From Ruminococcaceae bacterium UBA6364 (GTDB taxonomy: Bacteria; Bacillota; Clostridia; Oscillospirales; Acutalibacteraceae), in assembly GCA_002440045.1 (NCBI GenBank), contig DJRI01000115.1, forward strand, positions 10,173 to 21,323: 11,151 nt of DNA. Direction: 5' to 3'. Below, one piece after another: positions 4,611 to 11,151 of this stretch. The position numbers and the translations under genes were made by a program. Every line of letters starts with the position of its first letter. Positions within the stretch are counted from its first letter, which is position 1. The notes beneath the pieces were generated by a model that saw only the letters and a program-made list of their open reading frames with translations, was not told the DNA's origin and ran no database searches.

Positions 4611-5141
4611 ATGGGAAAATATGTTCAAAAAAGTTTAATGACAAATGAAAAAGTGGTATTAGAAGCAAAATACAGCCTTATACTTTTTGCGCCCTCGGTC
4701 GCCGTCCTTGTTTTGGCGATTCTGTTTTTCGCCGTTTCGCTTAAAGATGGATTCGGGGAAGCTTTTCAGAGCTTTATTATTTGGGCCGTTGTGGCCGCTT
4801 TGCTGAGTATTCGCGGCTTTCTTTACAACAAATTCAATGAATTTGCCGTAACAGACAAAAAGGTTATAGGCAAATCGGGAATCATTAAAACAAGCGAGCT
4901 TTCCTCTCCGCTTAAGCAGATTCAGAATGTCCAGGTTAAAAGTGGTTTCTTTGGCAAAATCTTCAAATACGGCACTGTTATTGTAACGACCACAACGGGC
5001 GTATATGCCTTTAATTATATCAACAAGCCTGCTGATTTCAGAAATATGATTATGTCACAAATCGAAAAGACCGAAGAAAATAAAATGGACCTGCACGCTC
5101 AAAAGATAGCGCAGGCTTTGAACAAAAACAACGAAGAATAA
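4611..5141 (+). CDS. Membrane protein with bacterial PH domain (176 aa)
   Basis: ATG 4611 is preferred over 4539 because GAGGAG lies 9 nt upstream. The protein has two membrane helices (about residues 21-44 and 54-72) and then a bPH2-type domain. Its typical order is visible: NEFAVTDKKVIGKSGIIKTS, then PLKQIQNVQVKSGFFGKIFK and YGTVIVTTTTG. This matches the YdbS/YdbT-like bacterial PH family of membrane-anchored proteins with poorly known roles. The C-terminus is charged and helical. It follows the S24 repressor by 71 bp and precedes the 77-aa gene by 13 bp, suggesting expression with one or both. Its role in the element is unknown. Confidence 0.8.
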   Translation: MGKYVQKSLMTNEKVVLEAKYSLILFAPSVAVLVLAILFFAVSLKDGFGEAFQSFIIWAVVAALLSIRGFLYNKFNEFAVTDKKVIGKSGIIKTSELSSPLKQIQNVQVKSGFFGKIFKYGTVIVTTTTGVYAFNYINKPADFRNMIMSQIEKTEENKMDLHAQKIAQALNKNNEE

Positions 5142-5154
5142 AGAGGTTTTTAAA

Positions 5155-5388
5155 ATGACTCCAACACAAGAAGACGAAGAAGAACTACCGATTATTACGG
5201 CCGATATGACGGAGCGGGAAAAAGCCGAATTTTATATGGAACTTGACGAAACACACCCCTGTAACCCTGTCGTATCGCCGGAAATACTTCGCAAATCTGC
5301 CTTATCAAAAGACGAAGTTTTTATAGTCGAATATATGCGCCGGCATCCCGAGCGCATAAAAACACTAAAGTCTTTTTTGGAATATTAA
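5155..5388 (+). CDS. Small acidic hypothetical protein (77 aa)
   Basis: AGAGG lies 8 nt before ATG 5155, and the gene starts 13 bp after the PH-domain gene, so they form an operon. The N-terminus is very acidic (TQEDEEELP), followed by helices, and it ends FIVEYMRRHPERIKTLKSF. No family was recognised. As a small protein encoded directly upstream of a serine recombinase it could be a recombination directionality factor, but only size and position support this. The RHPE-containing end is shared with the 61-aa protein at 1042-1227. Confidence 0.65.
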   Translation: MTPTQEDEEELPIITADMTEREKAEFYMELDETHPCNPVVSPEILRKSALSKDEVFIVEYMRRHPERIKTLKSFLEY

Positions 5389-5395
5389 AAAAAGA

Positions 5396-5417
5396 CTTCG
5401 GAGCTGCAACTCCGAAG
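5396..5417 (-). terminator. Hairpin oriented as a minus-strand terminator
   Basis: CTTCGGAG (5396-5403) and CTCCGAAG (5410-5417) form a perfect 8-bp stem with loop CTGCAA. The T-run needed for intrinsic termination (TCTTTTTTT) is present only on the minus-strand side; on the plus strand the hairpin is followed by CCTTGGAATACC. It would stop antisense transcription coming from the recombinase and cotJC side, rather than ending the PH-domain operon. The loop matches that of the 257-280 hairpin. Confidence 0.55.
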
Positions 5418-5429
5418 CCTTGGAATACC

Positions 5430-5443
5430 AATCAATCACACAC
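5430..5443 (+). repeat. 14-bp repeat AATCAATCACACAC, inverted copy at 281-294
   Basis: The 14-mer at 5430-5443 occurs exactly, in inverted orientation, at 281-294. Each copy is beside a hairpin with loop CTGCAA (5396-5417 and 257-280). A 14-bp match alone is near chance level in a window of this size; the shared hairpin context makes it worth recording. A protein-binding site flanking the recombinase gene is one possibility. Confidence 0.4.
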
Positions 5444-5538
5444 TTCTGAAATGAATGGCATAATTATTATAGCCGTTCTTTCGCGTTTTGTCAATAAACC
5501 CGGAAGAACTTTTTTAATGCCGTTCGGAAAGGAACAAA

Positions 5539-6996
5539 ATGAAAATCGCAGCGGCATATATCCGCGTGAGCACTGAGGATCAAATCGAGTACAGCCCCGA
5601 CAGTCAGCTGAAGCTCATTCGCGAATATACGAAAAAACACGACCTTGTTCTTCCCGAAGAGTTTATATTCGTCGACGAAGGCATAAGCGGCAAGAGCGCA
5701 CAGAAGCGCCCCGCCTTCAACAGAATGGTTGCAATTGCGAAACAAAAAGAAAACAGTTTCGACGTAATTCTCGTTTGGAAATTCAGCCGCTTTGCCCGAA
5801 ATCAGGAAGAATCGATAGTTTATAAAAACCTATTAAAAAAATCAAACGTTGAAGTCGTGTCAATAAGCGAGCCTATGATAGACGGCGTTTTCGGCTCGCT
5901 CGTCGAACGCATCATAGAATGGATGGACGAATACTATGTCATTCGCCTATCCGATGAAGTGCGGCGTGGAATGACCGAAAAAGCCACTCGCGGCGAACCG
6001 ATGTGCCACCCGGCGTTCGGATATACGATGCGCGACAAGCAGTATTATCCGAACGAAGCCGAAGCGCCCTTTGTAAAAGAGATTTTTAACCGTTATTTGG
6101 AAAGCGCAAATATTAAAGAGATAGCAATGTATCTTCAGGATTGCGGTATTAAAACGCAGAGGGGCAATCCCCCTGACCGCCGCTTTGTCGAATACATCTT
6201 GCACAACCCCGTCTACACGGGCAAGATACGTTGGTGCACAGAAGGGCGCGCCGCTTCTGCGCGCGATTATAACAATCCGAATATGCTGATAGTCGAAGGT
6301 CATCACGAAGCGCTCGTCAGCCAAGAGGTTTTTGACAAAGCGCAACTTATCTACGAAGAAAATTCAAAAAGATTCAGAAAATATCAGCGCGACGCGCAGC
6401 CCGTCGAATGGATGCTTAAGGGCCTCCTTCGATGCGGAACGTGCGGCGGTACGCTCGTCGCTACTTCGCGCGACTTATCTTCCGGCGCGCAATGCCACAA
6501 TTACAACGGCCTGCGCGGATGCCGCGTTTCACATTATATTTCAATAAAAAAAGCAAACGCCATTGTTATTGAAGAGCTAAAAAAAGCGTGCTCTGCACAG
6601 ATTTTCAAAATCGCTCCCGAAACCTTGCCGAAAGAAAATATAGACACATCGCTCGAATATGCGCGGCTTTTAAAACGCGAAGAAGAGAAGCTCTTGAAAG
6701 TTAAAGAAGCGTTTGAAGCGGGCATAGACACGCTTGAAGAATATCGCGATAATAAAAGCCGAATTTCTAAAAAAATCGAAGCACTCAAATCAGAGTATGA
6801 AAAAGCTCGGCTCCCAAAGCAGAAGCCGCAAGATATCGCGGCATATACCGCCCGCGTGCGCACCGTCATTTCAATTTTAGAAAATCCTACCGAAAGCGAA
6901 AAGGCGAAAAACGAAGCGCTGCGCTCAATCTTGACGAAAATTGTTTTTAACGTCAATGGCGACCTCAGAACACTTGACTTATACTTCTATATGTAG
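5539..6996 (+). CDS. Large serine recombinase, SpoIVCA/TnpX type (485 aa)
   Basis: It catalyses site-specific integration or excision through a 5'-phosphoserine link. The resolvase domain (about 1-145) contains YIRVSTEDQ with the catalytic Ser11 and SRFARN around Arg84/Arg87. The Recombinase domain follows (about 155-265). A zinc ribbon has Cys299, Cys302, Cys319 and Cys328 (RCGTCGG...QCH...GCR), and a coiled coil spans about 370-430. All expected parts are intact and the length is close to SpoIVCA (about 500 aa). AAAGGA lies 5 nt before ATG 5539. A 150-bp gap separates it from the upstream operon, so it probably has its own promoter, but I found no convincing sigma-A, sigma-E or sigma-K match there. 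It ends about 77 bp before the junction with the cotJC fragment, the usual place for the recombinase acting on that site. Confidence 0.95.
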   Translation: MKIAAAYIRVSTEDQIEYSPDSQLKLIREYTKKHDLVLPEEFIFVDEGISGKSAQKRPAFNRMVAIAKQKENSFDVILVWKFSRFARNQEESIVYKNLLKKSNVEVVSISEPMIDGVFGSLVERIIEWMDEYYVIRLSDEVRRGMTEKATRGEPMCHPAFGYTMRDKQYYPNEAEAPFVKEIFNRYLESANIKEIAMYLQDCGIKTQRGNPPDRRFVEYILHNPVYTGKIRWCTEGRAASARDYNNPNMLIVEGHHEALVSQEVFDKAQLIYEENSKRFRKYQRDAQPVEWMLKGLLRCGTCGGTLVATSRDLSSGAQCHNYNGLRGCRVSHYISIKKANAIVIEELKKACSAQIFKIAPETLPKENIDTSLEYARLLKREEEKLLKVKEAFEAGIDTLEEYRDNKSRISKKIEALKSEYEKARLPKQKPQDIAAYTARVRTVISILENPTESEKAKNEALRSILTKIVFNVNGDLRTLDLYFYM

Positions 6997-7021
6997 TCCC
7001 CTGCCGACCGCCCGCGCCCTC

Positions 7022-7033
7022 GCAGTCGACTGC
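7022..7033. other. 12-bp perfect palindrome between the recombinase gene and the junction
   Basis: GCAGTCGACTGC is a perfect palindrome in the 77 bp between the recombinase stop and the cotJC junction. No T-run follows, so it is not a standard terminator. It lies about 50 bp from the likely crossover, so it could be a binding site for an accessory or directionality factor. A chance palindrome is also possible. Confidence 0.35.
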
Positions 7034-7064
7034 AAACCGCCGCTTTGCCGCTGTTCCTTCATAC

Positions 7065-7105
7065 TATCACTAAAATCAGTACGGCGGTCCGGACGGCGAA
7101 TTGGG
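7065..7105. other. Probable attachment-site junction (attR-like) inside cotJC
   Basis: Left of about 7076 the sequence is element-like and carries an in-frame TAA (7071-7073). From CAG 7077 the codons read QYGGPDGELG, a conserved CotJC segment. The junction is therefore at or just after 7077. An 8-bp palindrome GTCCGGAC (7087-7094) lies in the host half. The crossover dinucleotide cannot be fixed without the other end of the element. Confidence 0.7.
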
Positions 7106-7592
7106 GGCGTCGCTCAGATATTTGTCACAGCGTTTTTCAATGCCCTACCCGGAGCTTAAAGGACTTTTGACCGATATTGGCACCGAAGAGCTTGGACATC
7201 TTGAAATGATAGGTGCTATTGTTTATCAGCTCACGCGGAATCTGACTGTAGAGCAAATCAAAAAAGCGGGCTTTGACGCGTATTTTGCAGACCACACAAC
7301 GGGCGTTTATCCGGCTTCAGCTTCGGGCGTTCCGTTTAACGCCGCGGCGATTGCGTGCAAGGGCGACGTAATAACCGACCTTCACGAGGATTTGGCGGCA
7401 GAGCAAAAGGCAAGAACAACCTATGACAATATTTTAAGGCTTGTTGACGACCCCGACGTGAGAGACCCGATTAAATTCCTGCGCGAAAGAGAGATTGTTC
7501 ACTATCAGCGCTTCGGCGAAGGATTGCGCCTTGCGACAGACAGGTTAGACAGCAAGAACTATTATGCGTTTAACCCGAGCTTTGATAAATAA
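7077..7592 (+). pseudogene. cotJC: 3' fragment of interrupted cotJC (manganese-catalase-like spore coat protein)
   Basis: The fragment encodes about 171 residues from QYGGPDGELGASLRYLSQRF to the natural C-terminus. CotJC is a spore-coat component with a Mn-catalase fold, made in the mother cell. All five expected di-manganese ligands are retained: Glu in GEL, Glu and His in GTEELGHLE, Glu in DLAAEQKA, and His in REIVHYQRF (33 residues after the last Glu, as in Mn catalase). What is missing is about 30-35 N-terminal residues, the MW-YEK-LQYP start of the family. A TTG at 7101 could be called as a start, but it has no Shine-Dalgarno and lies after the conserved Glu ligand. The reading frame is undamaged, which fits a gene awaiting rejoining better than a decaying pseudogene. 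Confidence 0.92.
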
Positions 7593-7621
7593 TTTCAGGC
7601 ATAAGACAGCCGAACGAAAAA

Positions 7622-7670
7622 CGGGCTGTGCGAAATTTGCGTTTCGCACAGCCCGATTCTATTTTAATTT
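7622..7670. terminator. Strong bidirectional terminator between cotJC and the GH3 gene
   Basis: CGGGCTGTGCGAAA (7622-7635) and TTTCGCACAGCCCG (7642-7655) form a perfect 14-bp stem with a 6-nt loop. On the plus strand a T-rich stretch (ATTCTATTTTAATTTT) follows; on the minus strand TTTTT follows at once. It ends both convergent transcripts, cotJC from the left and the glycosidase from the right. Confidence 0.93.
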
Positions 7671-7720
7671 TACATTAGCGCACCGAAGCTGTTAGCTCAA
7701 AGTGCTTACCGACTTCTTTT

Positions 7721-10171
7721 TTATATTGATTTAAGAAGCCGCGGGAGCTTTGTCAACGCTTTTGGAATGCCGCCGAGGATTTTGTTAAAACCGATAAACG
7801 TTGATTCGCCGTCGTTGAGTATCATAAGAAGCCCTTCGAGCATTTTCGGCGACATTACGCCCATGCTCATTGCCATAAAGTTGCGGACGGGAATCTGCGT
7901 TGCCATTGCGGCAAGCATTTTGCCGTCGCCGTTGGCGTCGGAGCCGTTTTTGGACATCATTTTTGTTATGAGTCTGCAAATTCTGCCGCCCCACTTTGTA
8001 TGAGACGCGTCGTCAAGGCAGCAATATTTGTCAATCTTCTTATTCAAATCGCGCTCGGGTGTGGGAAGCTCGCCGTAAACTGCGGCAAAATCTTCACGCG
8101 TTATGCCCGACACGTTGCCGTAATAATTCGGAGCTGTCTTTGAATAATCGGGCACAGAAACCTCGGGTGCTAAAACGGTTACTTCGCTTTTAAGCTTTAT
8201 ATCGCGGCTTGAAGCGCCGACGAGTATATTGAATTTGCCGCTTTCAACGCACCAATCGTTTATGTTCACGTTATAAAACGCAAATGCGCGCTTTGAAAGA
8301 GTGAATTCTACTGTTTTCTCTTCGCCTGCCTTTAAAAATACCTTTTTAAACGCGCGAAGCTCTTTTTCGGGACGGTAAACGGTTGAAACCTCGTCCGAAA
8401 CGTATAACTGTGCTATTTCCGCGCCGTCAACACTGCCTGTGTTTTTGATTTTAAAGGAGACTTTAAGCTCGTCTTTATCGGTAATATTTTCAGCCGAAAG
8501 AGCCAAATCGGAATACTCGAACGTTGTGTATGAAAGCCCGTGGCCGAACGGGAAAAGAACGTCTTTCTTTGCGGAATCGTAATATCTGTAACCGATATAT
8601 ACGCTTTCGCGGTGCTCCGAAGTCACAGGGCCTGCCGGATAGTTGCCGTAAGTGGGTGCGTCGGAATAAGAAAGCGGATATGTTTCGCTTGTTTTGCCCG
8701 AGGGGTTGACTTTGCCTGTAAGTATATTTGCAACTGCAATGCCGCCCGCCTGACCGCCGAGGCCTGAATTGAGAATCGCTTTGACTTCATTAACCCAAGG
8801 CATATTAACAACCGAGCCGCCCGCAAGAACGACCGCGGTGTTTTCATTTGCCTTTGCAACAGCCGAAATAAGCGCGTTGTGGCTTTTGGGCATTTCAAGG
8901 TCAATTCTGTCGTAGCCCTCGCCCTCAAAAGCCTCTGTAAGACCTGCGAAAACAATTGCAACATCGGCATTTTTTGCCGCCGCAACCGCTTCACTGAAAA
9001 GCGCCGCGTCTTCGCAATCTTTTGTCTTATCATAGCCGCGCGCATAAACAACGTCAACGCCGAGCTTTTTAAGATTGTCAAACGCATTGTCAAGCATTGT
9101 GGGGTTAATTACAGAAGAGCCTGCGCCCTGAAAACGCGGTGACTTTGCCATTTCGCCGATAACGGCAATCTTTTGACCCTTTTTAATCGGGAGAACGGCG
9201 CCGTCGTTTTTAAGAAGCTGCATTGAGCCTTCGGCAACCTTTGCGGCTGTCATATGGTGTGCATCTTTATCATATTTAAACTCTTTTTCAAGCGCGGGCT
9301 TTGACTTCATAATAAGGTCAACAACCTCGCCGACACGCTCGTTTAAAACATCCTCCGAAAGCTTTCCGCTTTTTACGGCTTCGATTATAAGCTTTGTGTT
9401 ATAATCGCCGCTTGAAGGCATTTCAAGGTCTGTGCCGGCTTCAAGTCCGGGAATACGGTCAACAGATGAGCCCCAGTCTGTAATGAAAAGACCTTTAAAG
9501 CCCCATTCTTCACGCGCAATTTTATTTTGCAAGCGGTCGTTTTGAGAAGCATAAACGCCGTTGATTTTGTTGTAGGAGTTCATTATAGTCCACGGCTGTG
9601 CTTTTTTTACGGCGATTTCGAACGCGGTAAGATAAATTTCGCGGAAAGCGCGTTCGTCAACGACCTCGTTAATTACCATTCTGTACGCTTCCTGGCTGTT
9701 GCAGGCAAAATGCTTTAAAGATGTGCCCACGCCTTTTGACTGAATACCGTTTATAAGCCCTGCGGCGCACTCGCCCGCAAGAAGCGGGTCTTCGGAGAAA
9801 TATTCAAAGTTTCGCCCGCATGTGGGTGAACGCTTGATGTTTGCACCGGGTCCCAAAATAACCGAAACCTTTTCCTGAAGGCACTCTTCAGCCATAGCCT
9901 CGCCCTGAAGCTTTAAAAGCTCGGGGTCCCACGAACAGCTTGTTGTTGCCGCCGTAGGAAAGCATGTTGTGGGAATAGAGTTGCTGAGGTCAACACCGCT
10001 TTTTGCTTTTTTGTCGGGATTGGCCTTTCTCAATCCGTGAGGACCGTCTGTAACGTTAAGCTTTACAAGACCGAGCTCGGGCGCTTCTTCAAGGTGCCAA
10101 TAGTCATACCCCGAAACAAAAGCGGCTTTTTGCTCAAGAGTCATTTTTTTAACAATTTCTGCCTGCTTCAT
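7721..10171 (-). CDS. Glycoside hydrolase family 3 beta-glucosidase (816 aa)
   Basis: Predicted to cleave terminal beta-linked glucose (or a related sugar) from oligosaccharides in the cytoplasm; no signal peptide is visible. The GH3 N-terminal barrel (about 1-300) has NVTDGPHGLR, the SLKHFACNSQ loop, and the nucleophile Asp232 in GLFITDWGSS. The alpha/beta sandwich domain (about 310-530) has IAVIGEMAKSPRFQGAGSS. A fibronectin-III-like domain (about 570-670) includes LYVSDEVSTVYRPEKELRAF. A C-terminal tail of about 130 residues with hydrophobic and basic segments exceeds the basic GH3 layout; similar tails occur in gut clostridial GH3 enzymes. AAGGGG lies 8 nt before ATG 10171. The exact substrate cannot be told from sequence. 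It diverges from an AraC gene, its likely regulator. Confidence 0.95.
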   Translation of the reverse strand: MKQAEIVKKMTLEQKAAFVSGYDYWHLEEAPELGLVKLNVTDGPHGLRKANPDKKAKSGVDLSNSIPTTCFPTAATTSCSWDPELLKLQGEAMAEECLQEKVSVILGPGANIKRSPTCGRNFEYFSEDPLLAGECAAGLINGIQSKGVGTSLKHFACNSQEAYRMVINEVVDERAFREIYLTAFEIAVKKAQPWTIMNSYNKINGVYASQNDRLQNKIAREEWGFKGLFITDWGSSVDRIPGLEAGTDLEMPSSGDYNTKLIIEAVKSGKLSEDVLNERVGEVVDLIMKSKPALEKEFKYDKDAHHMTAAKVAEGSMQLLKNDGAVLPIKKGQKIAVIGEMAKSPRFQGAGSSVINPTMLDNAFDNLKKLGVDVVYARGYDKTKDCEDAALFSEAVAAAKNADVAIVFAGLTEAFEGEGYDRIDLEMPKSHNALISAVAKANENTAVVLAGGSVVNMPWVNEVKAILNSGLGGQAGGIAVANILTGKVNPSGKTSETYPLSYSDAPTYGNYPAGPVTSEHRESVYIGYRYYDSAKKDVLFPFGHGLSYTTFEYSDLALSAENITDKDELKVSFKIKNTGSVDGAEIAQLYVSDEVSTVYRPEKELRAFKKVFLKAGEEKTVEFTLSKRAFAFYNVNINDWCVESGKFNILVGASSRDIKLKSEVTVLAPEVSVPDYSKTAPNYYGNVSGITREDFAAVYGELPTPERDLNKKIDKYCCLDDASHTKWGGRICRLITKMMSKNGSDANGDGKMLAAMATQIPVRNFMAMSMGVMSPKMLEGLLMILNDGESTFIGFNKILGGIPKALTKLPRLLKSI

Positions 10172-10270
10172 TCTCGTAGCCCCTTTAGCTATTTTATTTG
10201 TTTTAAAGTAATAATAAATTATGCGGCAGGCATTTTATATAATTTTTCCGATAAAAATGCTGTTTTCCCG

Positions 10271-10298
10271 TTGTATTTTAAAAAAATCGTGATAAAAT
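10271..10298 (+). promoter_or_regulatory. Probable promoter of the AraC-family gene
   Basis: TTGTAT (10271-10276) and TAAAAT (10293-10298) are 16 bp apart, and TGA precedes the -10 as an extended TGn motif. It ends 37 bp before the AraC start codon. The intergenic region (10172-10335) is very AT-rich; no clear leftward promoter for the GH3 gene could be chosen from several possible -10 boxes. Confidence 0.55.
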
Positions 10299-10335
10299 AG
10301 AATAAATACAGCTGAAATTCGGGTGATTTTGATTT

Positions 10336-11082
10336 ATGCCTTATGATTTGCTTGAAAGCATAGAAATACTTGACGACAACAAAATTTTTTCGGAGCGCGA
10401 AAGCGGCGTTACGCACACGCCGTATGAAACGGAAACAATGTTTTTTTCGCTTATTAAGCACGGCAATGTTGACGGCGTAAAAAACGGCATAGAACAGCTT
10501 CTTTCAAGCAACAAAATCGTTGCGGGCAGGCTTTCTGAGGACGCGCTGAGGCAAACGAAATATTGGGCTGTTTGCTGTGTTACGCTTGCAACGCGATACG
10601 CAGTGCAGGGCGGACTTGACGAAACCGCGGCATTTAATTTTTCGGATGAATGCATAATGAAAATAGATGTTTTAAAAAGCAGTACCGAAATTCTTGCATT
10701 TTTAAAAGACAGGTGCATTGAGCTTACAAAGCTTGTTTTTGCAAGCTCGCACACAAAAGACTGCCCATATGCTGTCAAAAAATGCGTTCACTACATAAAC
10801 ACAAATCTTCACAATCGGCTCTCGCTTGACATTCTTGCAAAAGAATGCGGTCTTTCGCCCGACTATCTTTCGGTGATTTTTAAAAAGTATATGAAGCTTA
10901 GCGTATCGCAATACATAAAAAAGCAACGCCTTAACACCGCGCGCGATATGCTGAACGGCAAGTACAGCTGTTCGGATGTGGCATACTACCTCGGTTTTTG
11001 CTCGGAAAGCTATTTTATAAAATGTTTTAAAGAAGAATTCGGAATAACCCCCGCAAAATACGCATCGTCGCTGAGCTTTTGA
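10336..11082 (+). CDS. AraC-family transcriptional regulator (248 aa)
   Basis: The C-terminal 100 residues (about 145-245) are a two-HTH AraC domain. The first HTH is in LSLDILAKECGLSPDYLSVI and the second in SCSDVAYYLGFCSESYFIKC, closing with FGITPAKY, the family signature end. The N-terminal 140 residues are helical, with LRQTKYWAVCCVTLATRYAV near residues 71-90. This resembles the central region of a Firmicutes AraC subgroup rather than a cupin sugar-binding domain, and the first ~35 residues may be a shortened sensor. The divergent GH3 gene 164 bp away is the probable target. The ribosome site is weak (GGGTGAT). The sequence after the stop shows no clear terminator. Confidence 0.92.
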   Translation: MPYDLLESIEILDDNKIFSERESGVTHTPYETETMFFSLIKHGNVDGVKNGIEQLLSSNKIVAGRLSEDALRQTKYWAVCCVTLATRYAVQGGLDETAAFNFSDECIMKIDVLKSSTEILAFLKDRCIELTKLVFASSHTKDCPYAVKKCVHYINTNLHNRLSLDILAKECGLSPDYLSVIFKKYMKLSVSQYIKKQRLNTARDMLNGKYSCSDVAYYLGFCSESYFIKCFKEEFGITPAKYASSLSF

Positions 11083-11151
11083 CCCGGCGACGATTTTTTG
11101 TGAAGTATTATTTATAATGTATATTTAAAACAGTCCGCTGATTTTTCCGTT

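Larger units (their letters stand above)
1..7076. mobile_element. Right-hand part of an integrated element inserted in cotJC (left end not in window)
   Basis: The right boundary is inferred from the coding sequence of cotJC. Codons from 7077 onward encode the conserved QYGGPDGEL part of CotJC, but the codon at 7071-7073 in the same frame is a stop and nothing upstream resembles CotJC. Inside the boundary lie a large serine recombinase at the extreme edge, a set of HTH repressors with operator-like repeats, and a leftward operon of very small genes, as in prophages and integrative conjugative elements. No CotJC N-terminal coding sequence, structural phage gene or conjugation gene is visible, so the element class and length are unknown. 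The exact crossover may lie several bases either side of 7076. Confidence 0.85.

Noticed and set aside
28..7048. 14-mer AACCGCCGCTTTGC at 28-41 and 7035-7048 as an att direct repeat
   Set aside because: A match this short is near chance, the left copy is inside a coding sequence, and the cotJC junction is some 30 bp further right.
7101..7592. TTG 7101 as the start of a complete, shorter catalase gene
   Set aside because: No Shine-Dalgarno, and the frame upstream to 7077 still encodes conserved CotJC residues including the first metal-ligand Glu, so this is a fragment.
8623..9093. Minus-strand 156-aa ORF and other long frames within 7721-10171
   Set aside because: Low-complexity alternative-frame shadows of the intact GH3 gene.
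1..11151. CRISPR array, rRNA, insertion sequence with terminal repeats
   Set aside because: No regularly spaced repeats, rRNA-like sequence or transposase other than the serine recombinase was seen.

Overview
The window looks like chromosomal DNA of a spore-forming Clostridia species, most like Oscillospiraceae or Ruminococcaceae. The support is a CotJC spore-coat gene, a cytoplasmic GH3 beta-glucosidase paired with an AraC regulator, and many small XRE regulators of the Firmicutes mobile-element type. No 16S or other decisive marker is present, so the taxonomy is inferred.

Positions 1 to about 7076 are the right-hand end of an integrated element whose left end lies outside the window. Reading leftward from a consensus sigma-A type promoter (2222-2250) is an early operon of very small genes: a 44-aa basic protein, a 33-aa membrane peptide, a 61-aa XRE protein, three hypothetical proteins (one a membrane segment joined in frame to a DUF3846-like part), a structured 344-bp gap with tRNA-like hairpins, a 47-aa Cys-rich protein, and the start of a possible PcfK/AcrIIA9-like protein. 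Facing the promoter is a control region (2194-4539) packed with inverted repeats and four more HTH genes, ending in a 338-aa repressor with three HTH domains and a LexA/CI-type S24 domain. Next come a membrane PH-domain protein, a small acidic protein and, after a 150-bp gap, a large serine recombinase of the SpoIVCA/TnpX type (5539-6996).

The recombinase ends about 77 bp before the 3' part of cotJC (7077-7592). This part starts abruptly, in frame, at the conserved QYGGPDGEL segment directly after an element-borne stop codon. The element therefore interrupts a sporulation gene, with a serine recombinase at its edge. This is the arrangement of the B. subtilis skin element in sigK. Excision would restore a full cotJC, so the window may show a sporulation-linked gene-reconstitution switch. 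This is the main point of interest; the missing 5' half must be sought beyond the left edge.

Downstream of cotJC is ordinary host sequence: a strong bidirectional terminator (7622-7655), a convergent GH3 glycosidase gene (7721-10171, minus strand), and a divergent AraC-family gene (10336-11082) that probably controls it.
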